This document shows positions 54,382 to 63,582 of a stretch of DNA of 64,000 nt, piece by piece. The stretch spans positions 172,517 through 236,516 of the forward strand of contig NBIV01000110.1 of NCBI GenBank assembly GCA_003194525.1, read 5' to 3'. This DNA is from Gracilariopsis chorda. Lineage: Eukaryota; Rhodophyta; Florideophyceae; Gracilariales; Gracilariaceae. The notes beneath the pieces are model-generated. The model was not told the origin of the DNA. It saw only the letters and a program-made list of their open reading frames with translations, and ran no database searches. Each line of letters starts with the position of its first letter. Position 1 is the stretch's first letter. The translations under genes were made by a program, and so were the position numbers.

Positions 54382-55141
54382 ATGCTTCGAGTATCGTGTC
54401 TCACCAAGTCGTATAACACAAGTACTATACTGAACAGCTTTTCGCTGCACCTCAACCCTAAGGAGATTCTGTTTCTTGTTGGACCCAGTGGTATCGGCAA
54501 GAGTAGTGCGTTGCGTTGTATCGCCAACCTTGATCGTTATGAAAGCGGGGAAATCACATTCTACGACAAGACTCCGCAGCAACTGGGGTTTTGTGAGTGG
54601 CGTCGGCATATAACATACGTTCCACAACATCGAGTCTCCTTCAAAGGCACGCCAATGGAACTTTTCAAACGCTCGCTGGGACTTCGCAGTCGCCGTAACG
54701 TGTCCAAATCAACCGAGACTCAGAGGTTGGGCGAGTACTTGACAATATGCAAAAGCATGGGACTAAATCAAGACAGCATCCAATCACAGCAGTGGGTCGA
54801 ATTGTCTGGAGGTAAGTCAAACCCACTGTTATCAAAGCGCTTTAAGTCAGATTGAGTTGGGGATTGGAGGTGAACTATACACTGACTACTTGATACAAAA
54901 AGGCCAAGCTCAGAGAGCGATTATCGCGCTTTGCATTGCGATTCGCCCGGACGTCCTATTGCTAGACGAACCGTCCAGTAGTTGTGACCAGAGTTCCACG
55001 CTTCTGGTGGAACAAGCTATCAAGGACTCTGGAATTGCTGCTATTTGGGTGTCACATGACCCGACCCAACCGCACCGAGTTGGCGGCCGCATTATGAACA
55101 TGAGTCCACCAAAAGGTTCGCCACCTGTCCGATTACACTAG
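54382..55141 (+). CDS. ABC transporter ATP-binding protein, FetA(YbbL)/STAR1-like
   Basis: Two exons, 54382-54811 and 54903-55141, join in frame to give 222 residues, a normal size for a stand-alone nucleotide-binding subunit. Visible motifs are Walker A GPSGIGKSS (residues 34-42), Q-loop YVPQHR (about 79), signature LSGGQAQR (split by the intron), Walker B VLLLDEPSSSCD and the switch histidine WVSHDP. The RRHITYVPQ...FKGTPMELF pattern and short size resemble bacterial FetA/YbbL and plant STAR1. Those proteins energise an ALS3/FetB (UPF0014) membrane partner in metal or UDP-glucose export. No such membrane gene is in this window. There is no obvious transit peptide. Subfamily assignment is tentative; the ABC ATPase fold is certain. 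Confidence 0.85.
54812..54902 (+). other. Spliceosomal intron in the ABC ATPase gene
   Basis: This 91-bp intron runs from GTAAGT to AAAAAG. It interrupts the second glycine codon of the LSGG signature (phase 1). Removing it restores LSGGQAQR exactly, so the call is strong. It is the only clear intron in the host genes here. Confidence 0.88.
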
Positions 55142-55974
55142 GGTCCTTTTTTCCTGCCGGGAAAGGATGCACTTGAAATTCTTGTACAACCAACCTTCGC
55201 TGAATGGGTGAGAACGTACATTTGATCACCTTGGAACGGCAAGTTTTTTCTGATCAGCATATCACAGGAGCTCGTGGTTCCCACTCTGTGAGATCCCATC
55301 ACGTTTGTGGGGTTGGACTGTATATCGATTGTTTGTTCTTTTCATTCCCTAAGGCATAGTTTGCGCTACACATTCATCCCCCTCCCATCGACCGAGATAT
55401 CGTTAAACTCCTCCAGGCGCCTGGCGCGCTTCGCGCTGATAGCTTGTCCCGTCTTGCCGCCGGCGCTTCTGGGTGGCAGGGGATTGGCACGCTAGATCCG
55501 CCTTGGAGGTGTACCGTTTTCCTCACAGCCTTGGCAACAGAAGAAGGTAGACGACGACGAGAGCGCAGTGCGAGTCAGGTCAGGAACAAATGGATCTGAA
55601 CACACACTCCCCATAGATGCTTGATTTAATATGGGGGTATGTCAACCTGGGAAGACCGTCACAAAAAGGCCCCCGCTAAGCTGTGCGACACAGCGGGCAG
55701 CGAGCTCAAACCGTTTCGAAGGTCCCGTTTTCCCTGGCTTCTCCAAGGCAAGGTCATTCCTGCCCAGGAGCAGAAAATGTGTAGCCAAGAACCAGAACAT
55801 ACTATGCAATACGATACCATCCTCTTCGAAAGAGAAGATCTGCATCGAACAGTATTGTTTCTCTGATAGGGGGATAGAGGGTTAACCTTTTGTGGTTCAA
55901 AACTATGGATCCTTCGAAGTAAAGGTGCTTTTATTCTATTTCCCATCCCTCAACACAACTAAGGTTGCCCGCCA
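55142..55974. other. Intergenic region between convergent ABC ATPase and EGY-like genes
   Basis: No gene is recognised in these 830 bp. Overlapping ORFs of 60-95 codons near 55630-55950 occur on both strands and have no protein-like features. The region must hold both transcripts' 3' ends, but no clean AATAAA was found. Confidence 0.55.
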
Positions 55975-58308
55975 TTATGCTGTCCCAAAAAACTTGCACG
56001 ATGGATAAGGTAGCAGTATTCCAAGCATTAAAAGCATGAAAACGTAACCCACTATTGTCCGGAACGCATTCGGTTCCGTTATCTCGTCCTTCGAAGGTCG
56101 ATCAATGCTCCATGGTCCGAAGGACATGGCTGCTAGGTACATAATGAAGTAAGGCGTCTTGGAGCTCGCCAGTAGAAGAAACAGCATGGTGACCCGAGAC
56201 GCAGTCATTGCCGTTTTTCGTCCATAGAGAGCGCCGATAATGCGCCCGCCGTCGAGCTGGCGAATGGGAAGCAAGTTCAGCGCAGCAATCGTCAAACAGT
56301 TTGCCCCTATAACCGCTAGGGGATGTAGCCCAATTAATGAGCGCCCGTAGTCAACGAGAATCTTTCCATTCGGGACTTGTTGAGTGAGATAGCCAATTAT
56401 TACAGAGCTCGATACTACAGACATCGGAACTGGTACCACTGTTGAGAAAGTCGTCGACATTCGCAGTCCAATAATTAAGCATACAAAGGAGACTGCAACC
56501 ATTGTTGCCATTCCTGCCAGCGCGATATCAAATAGAGCAGATCGCGAAGGAGTCGGGGAGGCAATTTGAACAACCGCGCCAAACGTCCCAAGTTGGTACG
56601 AGGGCAAGAAGAAAGGAAGTGCAACACGAGTCTTGTGGCGCGTCGCGACTAATCTTTGCACGATTTGCGCGACAATCACGATAATGCCGATAAAAGATGC
56701 CACCGCAAGAGAAGTGGTGAACGGAAGATCAAACAGTCTATCCAGCACGCCGCTTCGGGGCGGCGGACCATGCATGGCACGTATGTTTGGCTTCAGAACG
56801 GATGCGAAAAATCCTCGGCCTAAGCAAGTCGATGCCGTCATTGCCGCAACTATAAACGCAAGCAGCTTTTGACGTGGTGCAGCGGGCCTCTTGTCCCGTG
56901 CCGTGGGAACAACCACCACAACTGGACGATGATCCTCTTCCCCCTCAGCAAGACATAGCGTGTATTTGTCACCCAGCCTCTTAGAGAGCTTTCCCTCCAG
57001 CTTCGAAATCGCTGCTCTCGGGTCACCTCTAAGATTTCCCCGGAATATTAGACCACCTGGCATGGACACCGTCTCCGTGGCAAAGAAAGTTTCGGAGCCA
57101 AAAATAAGACGGATCTCCGCAACATCTCTTTGCGGTATGGTCATTATGTCTACAAGGGATGGGCTTATTTCCACATCTCTGTTCTTTGGCAGCGTTCCAA
57201 CGTCTTCTTCCTTTTGTTCTGGATCTTCGGATTCATTATCTCCCTCACCCTTTTCTTCTTCTTTAGCTTCTGGTACTGAGAACGTTTCATCAAATTTCTC
57301 ATCTACTTCAGCTTTCTGCTCTTGAGAAGCATCGCGATCTGGGAAAGCTTCAGGTGTTTCTTGATTCGTGTTGTCCAGATTGTTTCCTGAAGATTGTTCG
57401 ACAAAAGTAGTCCCTTCCTCTTGATTTTCCTTCCGTTTCCATGGAAGTCTAAACCAACGGGTTTGGTCAGGTTTCTGCGGAATCTGCTCCGTTTGAATAC
57501 CCGGTGGCGGCTGGTACAATTCTCGTATGCTACTGCGTACCTTCGTGTTTTGGTCGCTATAACTGTCCTCATGAACCATGTTTTTGTCATTCACCTCTTC
57601 GCTGCTTTCATCGAAAGAGCCCTTTTCGGAATTCTGCACACGTTCTCGGTTTAGTCCAGGGGCGATTATCTTTGTTACTTTCTCAAGCCGTTCTTGCAGT
57701 GTGGGTTTCTGCTGTTCTTGTTTTGCTTCCGCTTCAGGCTTTTGTTTCGTATCCCGTAACAGCTTTGAATCCTGTGTTTTAGCCCATATTTGCGCTTCGG
57801 TGGTTTTATTCTTGAGCGCAACGTCACTTGTATACTTCTTCTGCCAAGGCCATCGCTTGCTCTGCTCCTCTCCCTGGTCCTGTTCTCCAGTGCTCTCATT
57901 TGTTACATCTGATGTTTCCTGTGGTTTGTTGGTGTTGTTCGAAACTGCCCCGTTCGAGCTAGCACCCTCTCCGTCTTCATTCCTATCTGCACCCTCGCTT
58001 TCGCCCTTCTCTTTTGATGGAAACCAAACTTTTAAACCAGAAAACCATGACTTCTTATCCTTCTCATGGTCTTGCGGGTCTTGCACAGAACAAATCACAC
58101 GGCTGTGAATTGGGACCGGTCGTCGGCGCTTGTGAGATGAGCTGAACCATACGGGATGCAGCGATGTTCTAGGTGAGCTTGTCTTAAATTTCTTGGCTTC
58201 GCGCACGTGCCACGAAGATGGTAACGAATTCGGAACGACGTACGCAGAAACAGTGGTAAACTCTGGTCGGTTCATGTGTTGATGAAATCGAGGCCCGATA
58301 TCATTCAT
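55975..58308 (-). CDS. EGY3-like site-2 protease homologue lacking the HEXXH motif (plastid)
   Basis: This 777-residue protein has a second Met at codon 12 that would start a Ser/Arg-rich, acid-poor plastid transit-like peptide. Residues ~90-400 are highly charged (Glu/Lys/Gln-rich). Then come the EGY hallmark GNLRG (near 423) and seven or eight hydrophobic segments. Family features LPFFLPSYQLGTFGAV and NLLPIRQLDGGR (near 683) are present; the latter matches the NPDG/LDGG metal-ligand motif of M50 proteases. The HELGH site that precedes the PFF-P motif in active EGY1/EGY2 is replaced by QIVQR (about residue 545), so the zinc-binding His and catalytic Glu are gone. That resembles plant EGY3, an inactive thylakoid-membrane relative linked to stress responses. 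It is divergent from PRP28, about 980 bp apart. Confidence 0.85.
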   Translation of the reverse strand: MNDIGPRFHQHMNRPEFTTVSAYVVPNSLPSSWHVREAKKFKTSSPRTSLHPVWFSSSHKRRRPVPIHSRVICSVQDPQDHEKDKKSWFSGLKVWFPSKEKGESEGADRNEDGEGASSNGAVSNNTNKPQETSDVTNESTGEQDQGEEQSKRWPWQKKYTSDVALKNKTTEAQIWAKTQDSKLLRDTKQKPEAEAKQEQQKPTLQERLEKVTKIIAPGLNRERVQNSEKGSFDESSEEVNDKNMVHEDSYSDQNTKVRSSIRELYQPPPGIQTEQIPQKPDQTRWFRLPWKRKENQEEGTTFVEQSSGNNLDNTNQETPEAFPDRDASQEQKAEVDEKFDETFSVPEAKEEEKGEGDNESEDPEQKEEDVGTLPKNRDVEISPSLVDIMTIPQRDVAEIRLIFGSETFFATETVSMPGGLIFRGNLRGDPRAAISKLEGKLSKRLGDKYTLCLAEGEEDHRPVVVVVPTARDKRPAAPRQKLLAFIVAAMTASTCLGRGFFASVLKPNIRAMHGPPPRSGVLDRLFDLPFTTSLAVASFIGIIVIVAQIVQRLVATRHKTRVALPFFLPSYQLGTFGAVVQIASPTPSRSALFDIALAGMATMVAVSFVCLIIGLRMSTTFSTVVPVPMSVVSSSVIIGYLTQQVPNGKILVDYGRSLIGLHPLAVIGANCLTIAALNLLPIRQLDGGRIIGALYGRKTAMTASRVTMLFLLLASSKTPYFIMYLAAMSFGPWSIDRPSKDEITEPNAFRTIVGYVFMLLMLGILLPYPSCKFFGTA

Positions 58309-59292
58309 TCATTCAAAGATAGTCCGGTTTTATGAGGTTTGTAATCGATTTGATAAAACCTTGTTGAGACTGGCTTGCTGATTGCGTTTATGTTCTCGAA
58401 CTTAAGAGAGAGTACAACTGAATAGCAACAGCAGGGGTGTCATGAAAACTACCAAGCAACGCGCAAATCGCCCTCAATCCAGTTATCCCTGGTAACCAAC
58501 TAACTCCAGGTGCGATGTAAGCGCAAAACAACGGTCGCAGAGAGTTACTCAGCTCAACTCCAATTCGTGGAATTTAGATGGGTTAGGGCAGCTAGCCTTC
58601 CTTTGGCTATGTGTGGCTGCGTGGTGTGTGCCTAATATGATATCCGAACATGACATTCTTAAAAAGGATGCGACAAGTCTTTGGAAAAATTAGGGTTTTT
58701 AATGCTCTGTCACTTTGACCTCTAGTAGTGTTCGAGACTTATACTTCGAGTACAGCATGCGGACCAAGCTAGGTAAACTACCAAGAATAGTGATTGCAAC
58801 CGTTGGTACCGTTTACCTTTGTACATAAGATATCTGTGATACTCCGATTTCTATTGGGAAATACCAACACTCTACGTGGGAAACGCCCTCTATATGGTAC
58901 CTTTGGTAGCTAATTCCATGACTCAGCTCTTCGCTTTGCACTAAAAAGTGCTCTTCGTGCTTTCTGTTGGCGTCGCTGCTCGCTGCACATCTCTTAAGAA
59001 GCATAGCAGCACAGAAATGTGCTTTGCCTAGCAATATTGAGTACATGGTTATTGCATAGCATAAGTATCATTCTGTGAAGAGCCTTATCTAGTGACAGTC
59101 ATTACCACAGATACTTTTGCCTTACATGGTGGCTAAGTTCATTCATCTAACGCCGAGTGTGAGTTACTTTCTTTTCTTCAGTCTAGTATTCAGGAAGTTT
59201 CAGAGGGAGACGATATCCGATTGATTGGTGATCAAAGACGCACTTCCCAAGTTAGGAATCGATCTGTTGTTTGTTGCAAAGAAGAGTTTGAT
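58309..59292. promoter_or_regulatory. Divergent promoter region of EGY3-like and PRP28 genes
   Basis: The 984-bp region drives both genes. It contains two GGTACC sites (58805 and 58897), and three overlapping ATG in an ATGAATGAATGA run just upstream of the EGY-like start, which give short out-of-frame starts. A pyrimidine-rich tract ending in CAG lies about 110 bp before the PRP28 ATG. No firm TATA box was seen. Confidence 0.45.
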
Positions 59293-61059
59293 ATGCGTGT
59301 TCCCATCTCTTTGGAAGACCTCAAGCGCAAGAAAGACGAAGAGGAGTCAAAGGCTAGTCGTCCAGTATTTATCAGCAAAGCCACACGCCGAGAAACTTCC
59401 CGTAAGGAGAAGAAGCGCAAACTGGAAGAATATCATCAGCGTCCTGCTCGCAATACTACAAAGAGATTTCGGGCAGAACAGACTGGTGAAATGCCTGAAC
59501 ACGATACAAGCAAAGGTGCAACAGAACGAATCCGGAACGTTTACAAACGTAATACTGGAACGAAATATGTTACGTCGTCACGTGGAAGGCACTCGTCTAA
59601 ATTTCGATTCGGTTGGGACGAGTCAGATGATACAGCAGCAGACGATGAGTTCCGCCACGTAGGTGTACCAACTCCACAGTTTGGACGCGGTCGCCTTGGA
59701 GGTATGTCTGGCATGTTTGATGTTAAGGGTGCAATTCATTCTCATCTGCGTGACTCACGGCATTGGTCAGAAAAACCTCGAGATCAGATGAGCGACCGCG
59801 ACTGGCGCATTTTCAGAGAAGACTTCCTGATTTCAACTCGCTCATCAAGTATGCCCGCTCCGAATCCCGCTAGAAGTTGGGATGAAACTGGACTCCCGCT
59901 GAGAATTTTAGATCTGATCAAGAGAGTTGCAAGATATCACCAGCCAAGCCCTATTCAAATGGCAGCTATCCCAGTTGGGCTAGAAAAACGTGATTGCATT
60001 GGTCTCGCAGAGACTGGCTCCGGAAAGACAGCTGCATTTGTTCTTCCGATGATTGTTCATCTGATGAACATGCCTAAAATGACCGCAGCCATTGCGGGCA
60101 ATGGACCATATGCTCTAGTTGTTGCGCCTACTCGCGAGCTAGCTCTGCAAATTGTGACCGAAGCGAAGAAGTTCACTGAACCGATGGGTTTTCGCGTTAT
60201 CGCGATCATTGGTGGGCAGGAAATGGATGTTCAGGCTATGTCCCTCCAAGCAGGATGTGAAGTTGTGGTATGCACGCCCGGGCGAATGGTAGATTTGCTG
60301 TCCAGACAAATGGCAGCACTCGGTAATTGTAATTATCTTATCCTAGACGAAGCGGACCGCATGATCGATATGGGTTTCGAACCACAGTTGGCTGATGTAC
60401 TAGACTGCATGCCTAGCGAGGGACGTCGAACATTCATGTTCAGTGCCACGATGTCACGAGCCGTTGAACGTCTAGCTAGAAGTTACTTGAAAGATCCAGT
60501 TGTTATATCAGTAGGAGAAACTGGGAAGGCTGCCGACAATGTTATTCAGCGTGTTGAATACTTTTCTTCAGAAGCACGTCGACGGAAACGCTTCATTGAG
60601 CTTTTGGAAACTTTGGAGGCTCCAATTCTTGTTTTTTCTAATACAAGAAGCGGCTGTGAGATGATCGCTCGAAATGTTGAATCAAATTCAGTTGTACGGC
60701 CAGTAATTATGCATTCTGGCAAATCTCAAGAACAACGGGAAAAGACGTTAGAAGGGTTTCGAACAGGAAGATTTAATGTTCTAATTGCAACTGACGTTGT
60801 GGGAAGAGGAATTGATATAAAAGGCGTCAAACATGTGATTAACTTCGAATTGCCGAAGACCATAGAAACGTACACCCACCGAATTGGTCGTACAGGGCGA
60901 GCCAGCGAAAAAGGCACGGCATGGTCTTTAGCAACTGATGTTGACAAACTACTCTTTGCGTCGCTTGCGTCATTGTTGCAAAAGAGTGGAGCTAGTATAC
61001 CGTCAGAAATTCTACGAGAAGCGAAAGGTTCTCGTGGTTCTAGGGCAATAACGGATTAG
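59293..61059 (+). CDS. PRP28: Pre-mRNA-splicing ATP-dependent RNA helicase PRP28/DDX23-like
   Basis: This 588-residue DEAD-box helicase of the U5 snRNP exchanges U1 for U6 at the 5' splice site in the nucleus. The ATG at 59293 is chosen because it opens the conserved N-terminal PVSLEDL-like segment (MRVPISLEDLKRKK, then RPVFISKATRRE). The Prp28 signature DRDWRIFREDFLI...PNPARSWDE precedes the core. Core motifs are Q (SPIQMAAIP), I AETGSGKT (about 239), Ia PTRELA, Ib TPGR, II DEAD (about 351), III SAT (about 383), IV ILVFSNT, V ATDVVGRGIDI and VI HRIGRTGR (about 529). All catalytic motifs are intact and there is no intron. The Arg/Ser-rich extension of animal DDX23 is absent. Confidence 0.93.
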   Translation: MRVPISLEDLKRKKDEEESKASRPVFISKATRRETSRKEKKRKLEEYHQRPARNTTKRFRAEQTGEMPEHDTSKGATERIRNVYKRNTGTKYVTSSRGRHSSKFRFGWDESDDTAADDEFRHVGVPTPQFGRGRLGGMSGMFDVKGAIHSHLRDSRHWSEKPRDQMSDRDWRIFREDFLISTRSSSMPAPNPARSWDETGLPLRILDLIKRVARYHQPSPIQMAAIPVGLEKRDCIGLAETGSGKTAAFVLPMIVHLMNMPKMTAAIAGNGPYALVVAPTRELALQIVTEAKKFTEPMGFRVIAIIGGQEMDVQAMSLQAGCEVVVCTPGRMVDLLSRQMAALGNCNYLILDEADRMIDMGFEPQLADVLDCMPSEGRRTFMFSATMSRAVERLARSYLKDPVVISVGETGKAADNVIQRVEYFSSEARRRKRFIELLETLEAPILVFSNTRSGCEMIARNVESNSVVRPVIMHSGKSQEQREKTLEGFRTGRFNVLIATDVVGRGIDIKGVKHVINFELPKTIETYTHRIGRTGRASEKGTAWSLATDVDKLLFASLASLLQKSGASIPSEILREAKGSRGSRAITD

Positions 61060-61384
61060 TCGTAAGACAGTACACGTAGTTGAATTACCTTGCAAGTCCT
61101 CGTAAACTATATATATGTTGTATACCCGTTACTGAAGGCTTTGGCTGCTAGATATTGTTCAACATGCCTTTATCAGAATCTGCAGACCCACGGCAGGTGC
61201 TTTATGGATTATGTTTGAAGTACAGTCATTCTCCGCAAAAGAGGTAAGTATAACCATTATACCACCCTTCGCAGATTAATGACGACACTCCTAGTAGCCT
61301 TGGCAGATCTTCTTAATCAGAAATGGGACACCTGTACGAGGTGCTGAATGATGTCTTGCTTGGTCCATCAGTTCAAATTTGGTT
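61060..61384. other. Intergenic region between convergent PRP28 and APE1 genes
   Basis: In 325 bp there is an AT-rich stretch (CTATATATATG at 61108-61118) and a GTAAGT-like donor at 61242. A short ATG-led ORF (61164 onward) ends at that donor. It may be a small spliced gene, but no exon 2 in the right phase was convincing. Confidence 0.4.
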
Positions 61385-62611
61385 TCACGTAGGGTCTATT
61401 CTATAATCTAAAATAAGTGGGTAGTGATCGCTGCCTTCCACGTTCGGTCGAACAAAGCAATCACTCAGTACTCCCTTCTCAAAAGTTGCCTTATCCACAA
61501 CATGATAATCCAATCTCCAACCTTTCCCAGAGTTCTTCAGTCTTGGTCCAAATCTTCGAGAGTAATATGTATACCCAGGATAAAGTTTGTAAGAATGCCT
61601 CCAGCAATCTACCCACCCTTTCCCGCTTTCAAGCAGTCTGCCAAACTCCTTCCTTTCTTCTGGTGTATGTCCAGCGCTTTTCTGATTCCCCTTACTGTCA
61701 TGAATGTCAATCTCTTCATGAGCCACATTCAGATCACCACAGTAAACTACATTCCAACTCTTTGCAGTGTCATTCAGAAAAGCTCTCATTCTTGGTTCGA
61801 AGGTCTCTGTTCTGTACCCGAGTCGGGCCAGTTTTCCACCAGAATTTGGGACATAAGCGTTAATGATAGCCAGTCCATTATTTAAGTATAGGGACAATAC
61901 TCTTCCTTCAGAATCAGAGACATCATCTCCAAAGCCTTCATTCACTCGTTCGACTTTGACGTTCAACGACGCTACGTTGTCATTGACAAAAACTGCAACT
62001 CCTGAGTATCCCTTTCTCTTAGAGTGATGCCAATACACGGTATATCCTTCAATCTTCGGTATATCTTTCATTGCTGCCTCAGTCATTTTTGTTTCTTGCA
62101 AACATAGAATATGGGGGTTCTCACGTCCCAAATACGATTGAAAGCCTCCAGACTTGAACACCGACCTAAACGAGGATACATTCCAGGTCACGATACGCAT
62201 AATCCCTGAGGGGATCTCAAAAGGTTTGCTGTCATGTTCCTCAGGATAGATTTGCATATGAGACCCAGATTCGAGCTCCTTCGATTTCGGTTCTTCACAA
62301 TTTATATCTTTTCCTGGATTATCCATACGGCTTGAATCAGCTGACGTGATAGCAGAGGGCGCTTGCGTAACAGATGACTTCGTTCTCCGGAGTCGTTTCT
62401 TTTCATTGGTCGAACTCGGGTCAGGTGATCTGGAAGTGTTTTGTTTCGGAGCATCTCGGTTTCCATTAGTTGGGCTCCGTTCTACCTGGGACTTGGCGCG
62501 AGACCGTTTCCGTACACTCTTATTCGTTGAGGAGTCCTGATTCACATTGTTTGGAGCCGAAGACTGATCACGACGACTAAGCCGATCGCTGCGACGAGGC
62601 CTTTCTGCCAT
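61385..62611 (-). CDS. APE1: AP endonuclease, ExoIII/APE1 family
   Basis: This 408-residue base-excision-repair endonuclease cuts 5' to abasic sites in nuclear or organellar DNA. From the ATG at 62611 (MAERPRRSDRLSRR) there is a basic, Ser/Pro/Asn-rich, disordered N-terminal region of about 130 residues, likely with nuclear-localisation character. The catalytic domain follows. Its active-site motifs are TWNVSS (Asn), CLQETKM (Glu, metal), NAYVPNSG (Tyr), GDLNVAHEEIDI (Asp and Asn), GWRLDYHVVD (Asp) and EGSDHYPL (Asp-His), so it should be active. The frame remains open upstream with an ATG near 62815, which would add about 70 residues with possible organelle-targeting character. That longer start is possible but less likely. 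Confidence 0.93.
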   Translation of the reverse strand: MAERPRRSDRLSRRDQSSAPNNVNQDSSTNKSVRKRSRAKSQVERSPTNGNRDAPKQNTSRSPDPSSTNEKKRLRRTKSSVTQAPSAITSADSSRMDNPGKDINCEEPKSKELESGSHMQIYPEEHDSKPFEIPSGIMRIVTWNVSSFRSVFKSGGFQSYLGRENPHILCLQETKMTEAAMKDIPKIEGYTVYWHHSKRKGYSGVAVFVNDNVASLNVKVERVNEGFGDDVSDSEGRVLSLYLNNGLAIINAYVPNSGGKLARLGYRTETFEPRMRAFLNDTAKSWNVVYCGDLNVAHEEIDIHDSKGNQKSAGHTPEERKEFGRLLESGKGWVDCWRHSYKLYPGYTYYSRRFGPRLKNSGKGWRLDYHVVDKATFEKGVLSDCFVRPNVEGSDHYPLILDYRIDPT

Positions 62612-63582
62612 TTTAGACGCACCTACACGAAGCCCGCACGTAGCCGTTCTGGCAACTGACAAATATCGGAAAGAACACCAGGAACGGTTGAGATTGGGTA
62701 AAATGAACAAGGCACCAAAGGTACTCCACTCATAAACTGAATTAGAACAGTTTATAACCTTTCGGAATGAACCACCGCGTTTGGGAGGTATGACACACGA
62801 GATATGGTTCAGCATAGCGTGGGGTCGAACTTCATTTCGGATTAGAACGTCGCGAATAATTCCTTGTGGTTGATCCAATCGGGGCAACCCTCTTGGTATG
62901 AGAGTCCGTCATCATCCTCGCGGATCTCATCGGAATCGACTGGGCTACAAGGGGTTCGAATCGCGCAGAGAGTATCCTTAAATTCCACAGGCTATCTAGC
63001 GCTGGTAATCGTTATTATCCCATGTACGAACCCGCAGGAAGGATGGGAATTTATCATTTTGAAATATACTACACTCATAGTGACTGTGATTAATGTGGGT
63101 AAGGGTTAACACTACAGTACTGCGTTTCCGTTTTTCGAGCCAAAGAAACACCTTATAATGCGGCCCATATTAGCCTTGCGACTTATAGAACACCGGTTCA
63201 ATTGAGATCTAACCGTGCTGTACCAACGGTAGTGAACTCGACAACCCGTTCATTGTCTTCGGCCTTCAACCGCCTCGTTTTTCCTCGGAGTTGTTGTCTT
63301 ACTTTTATAAAGCCGTACCCGATTGTGAGATCTAAGTAAGTTTGCGTCTTCTAAGAACGAACCGGGTTCGAATCGTTCTAAATTGTTGCACAACTTATTC
63401 ACAAAGTTTCGAATAGCTCGGCTGGAGTTTTCTCCAATGCTCTGCTAGCCCGTACATGAGCGACTTACGTTTCAACTTCACTGTCACTCTGCAGGCCTCG
63501 ACAGTTACTGCGAGCACCGGATTTCATGAAGCTTAACGTCAGCAAAACGATGACAGGCCAGTAAACAGTATCACGATATGAA
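62612..63582. promoter_or_regulatory. Divergent promoter region of APE1 and the gene at 63583
   Basis: About 970 bp lie between divergent start codons. The first 280 bp could encode an N-terminal extension of APE1. Two GGTTCGAATCG stretches (near 62953 and 63366) resemble the tRNA T-loop, but no acceptor or anticodon stem can be built around them. No repeat or ORF of note otherwise. Confidence 0.4.

Noticed and set aside
59221-59292. Longer PRP28 start with 24 extra residues
   Set aside because: It would need a TTG start. The ATG at 59293 opens directly on the conserved Prp28 N-terminal motif.
61164-61383. Possible small two-exon gene (ATG 61164, donor GTAAGT at 61242)
   Set aside because: The nearest acceptor gives a 31-bp intron, and later acceptors give an early stop. 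No exon 2 frame is convincing and the product is unknown.
62945-63380. GGTTCGAATCG stretches resembling tRNA T-arms
   Set aside because: No flanking acceptor, D or anticodon stems can be formed. No tRNA, rRNA or CRISPR array was found anywhere in the window.
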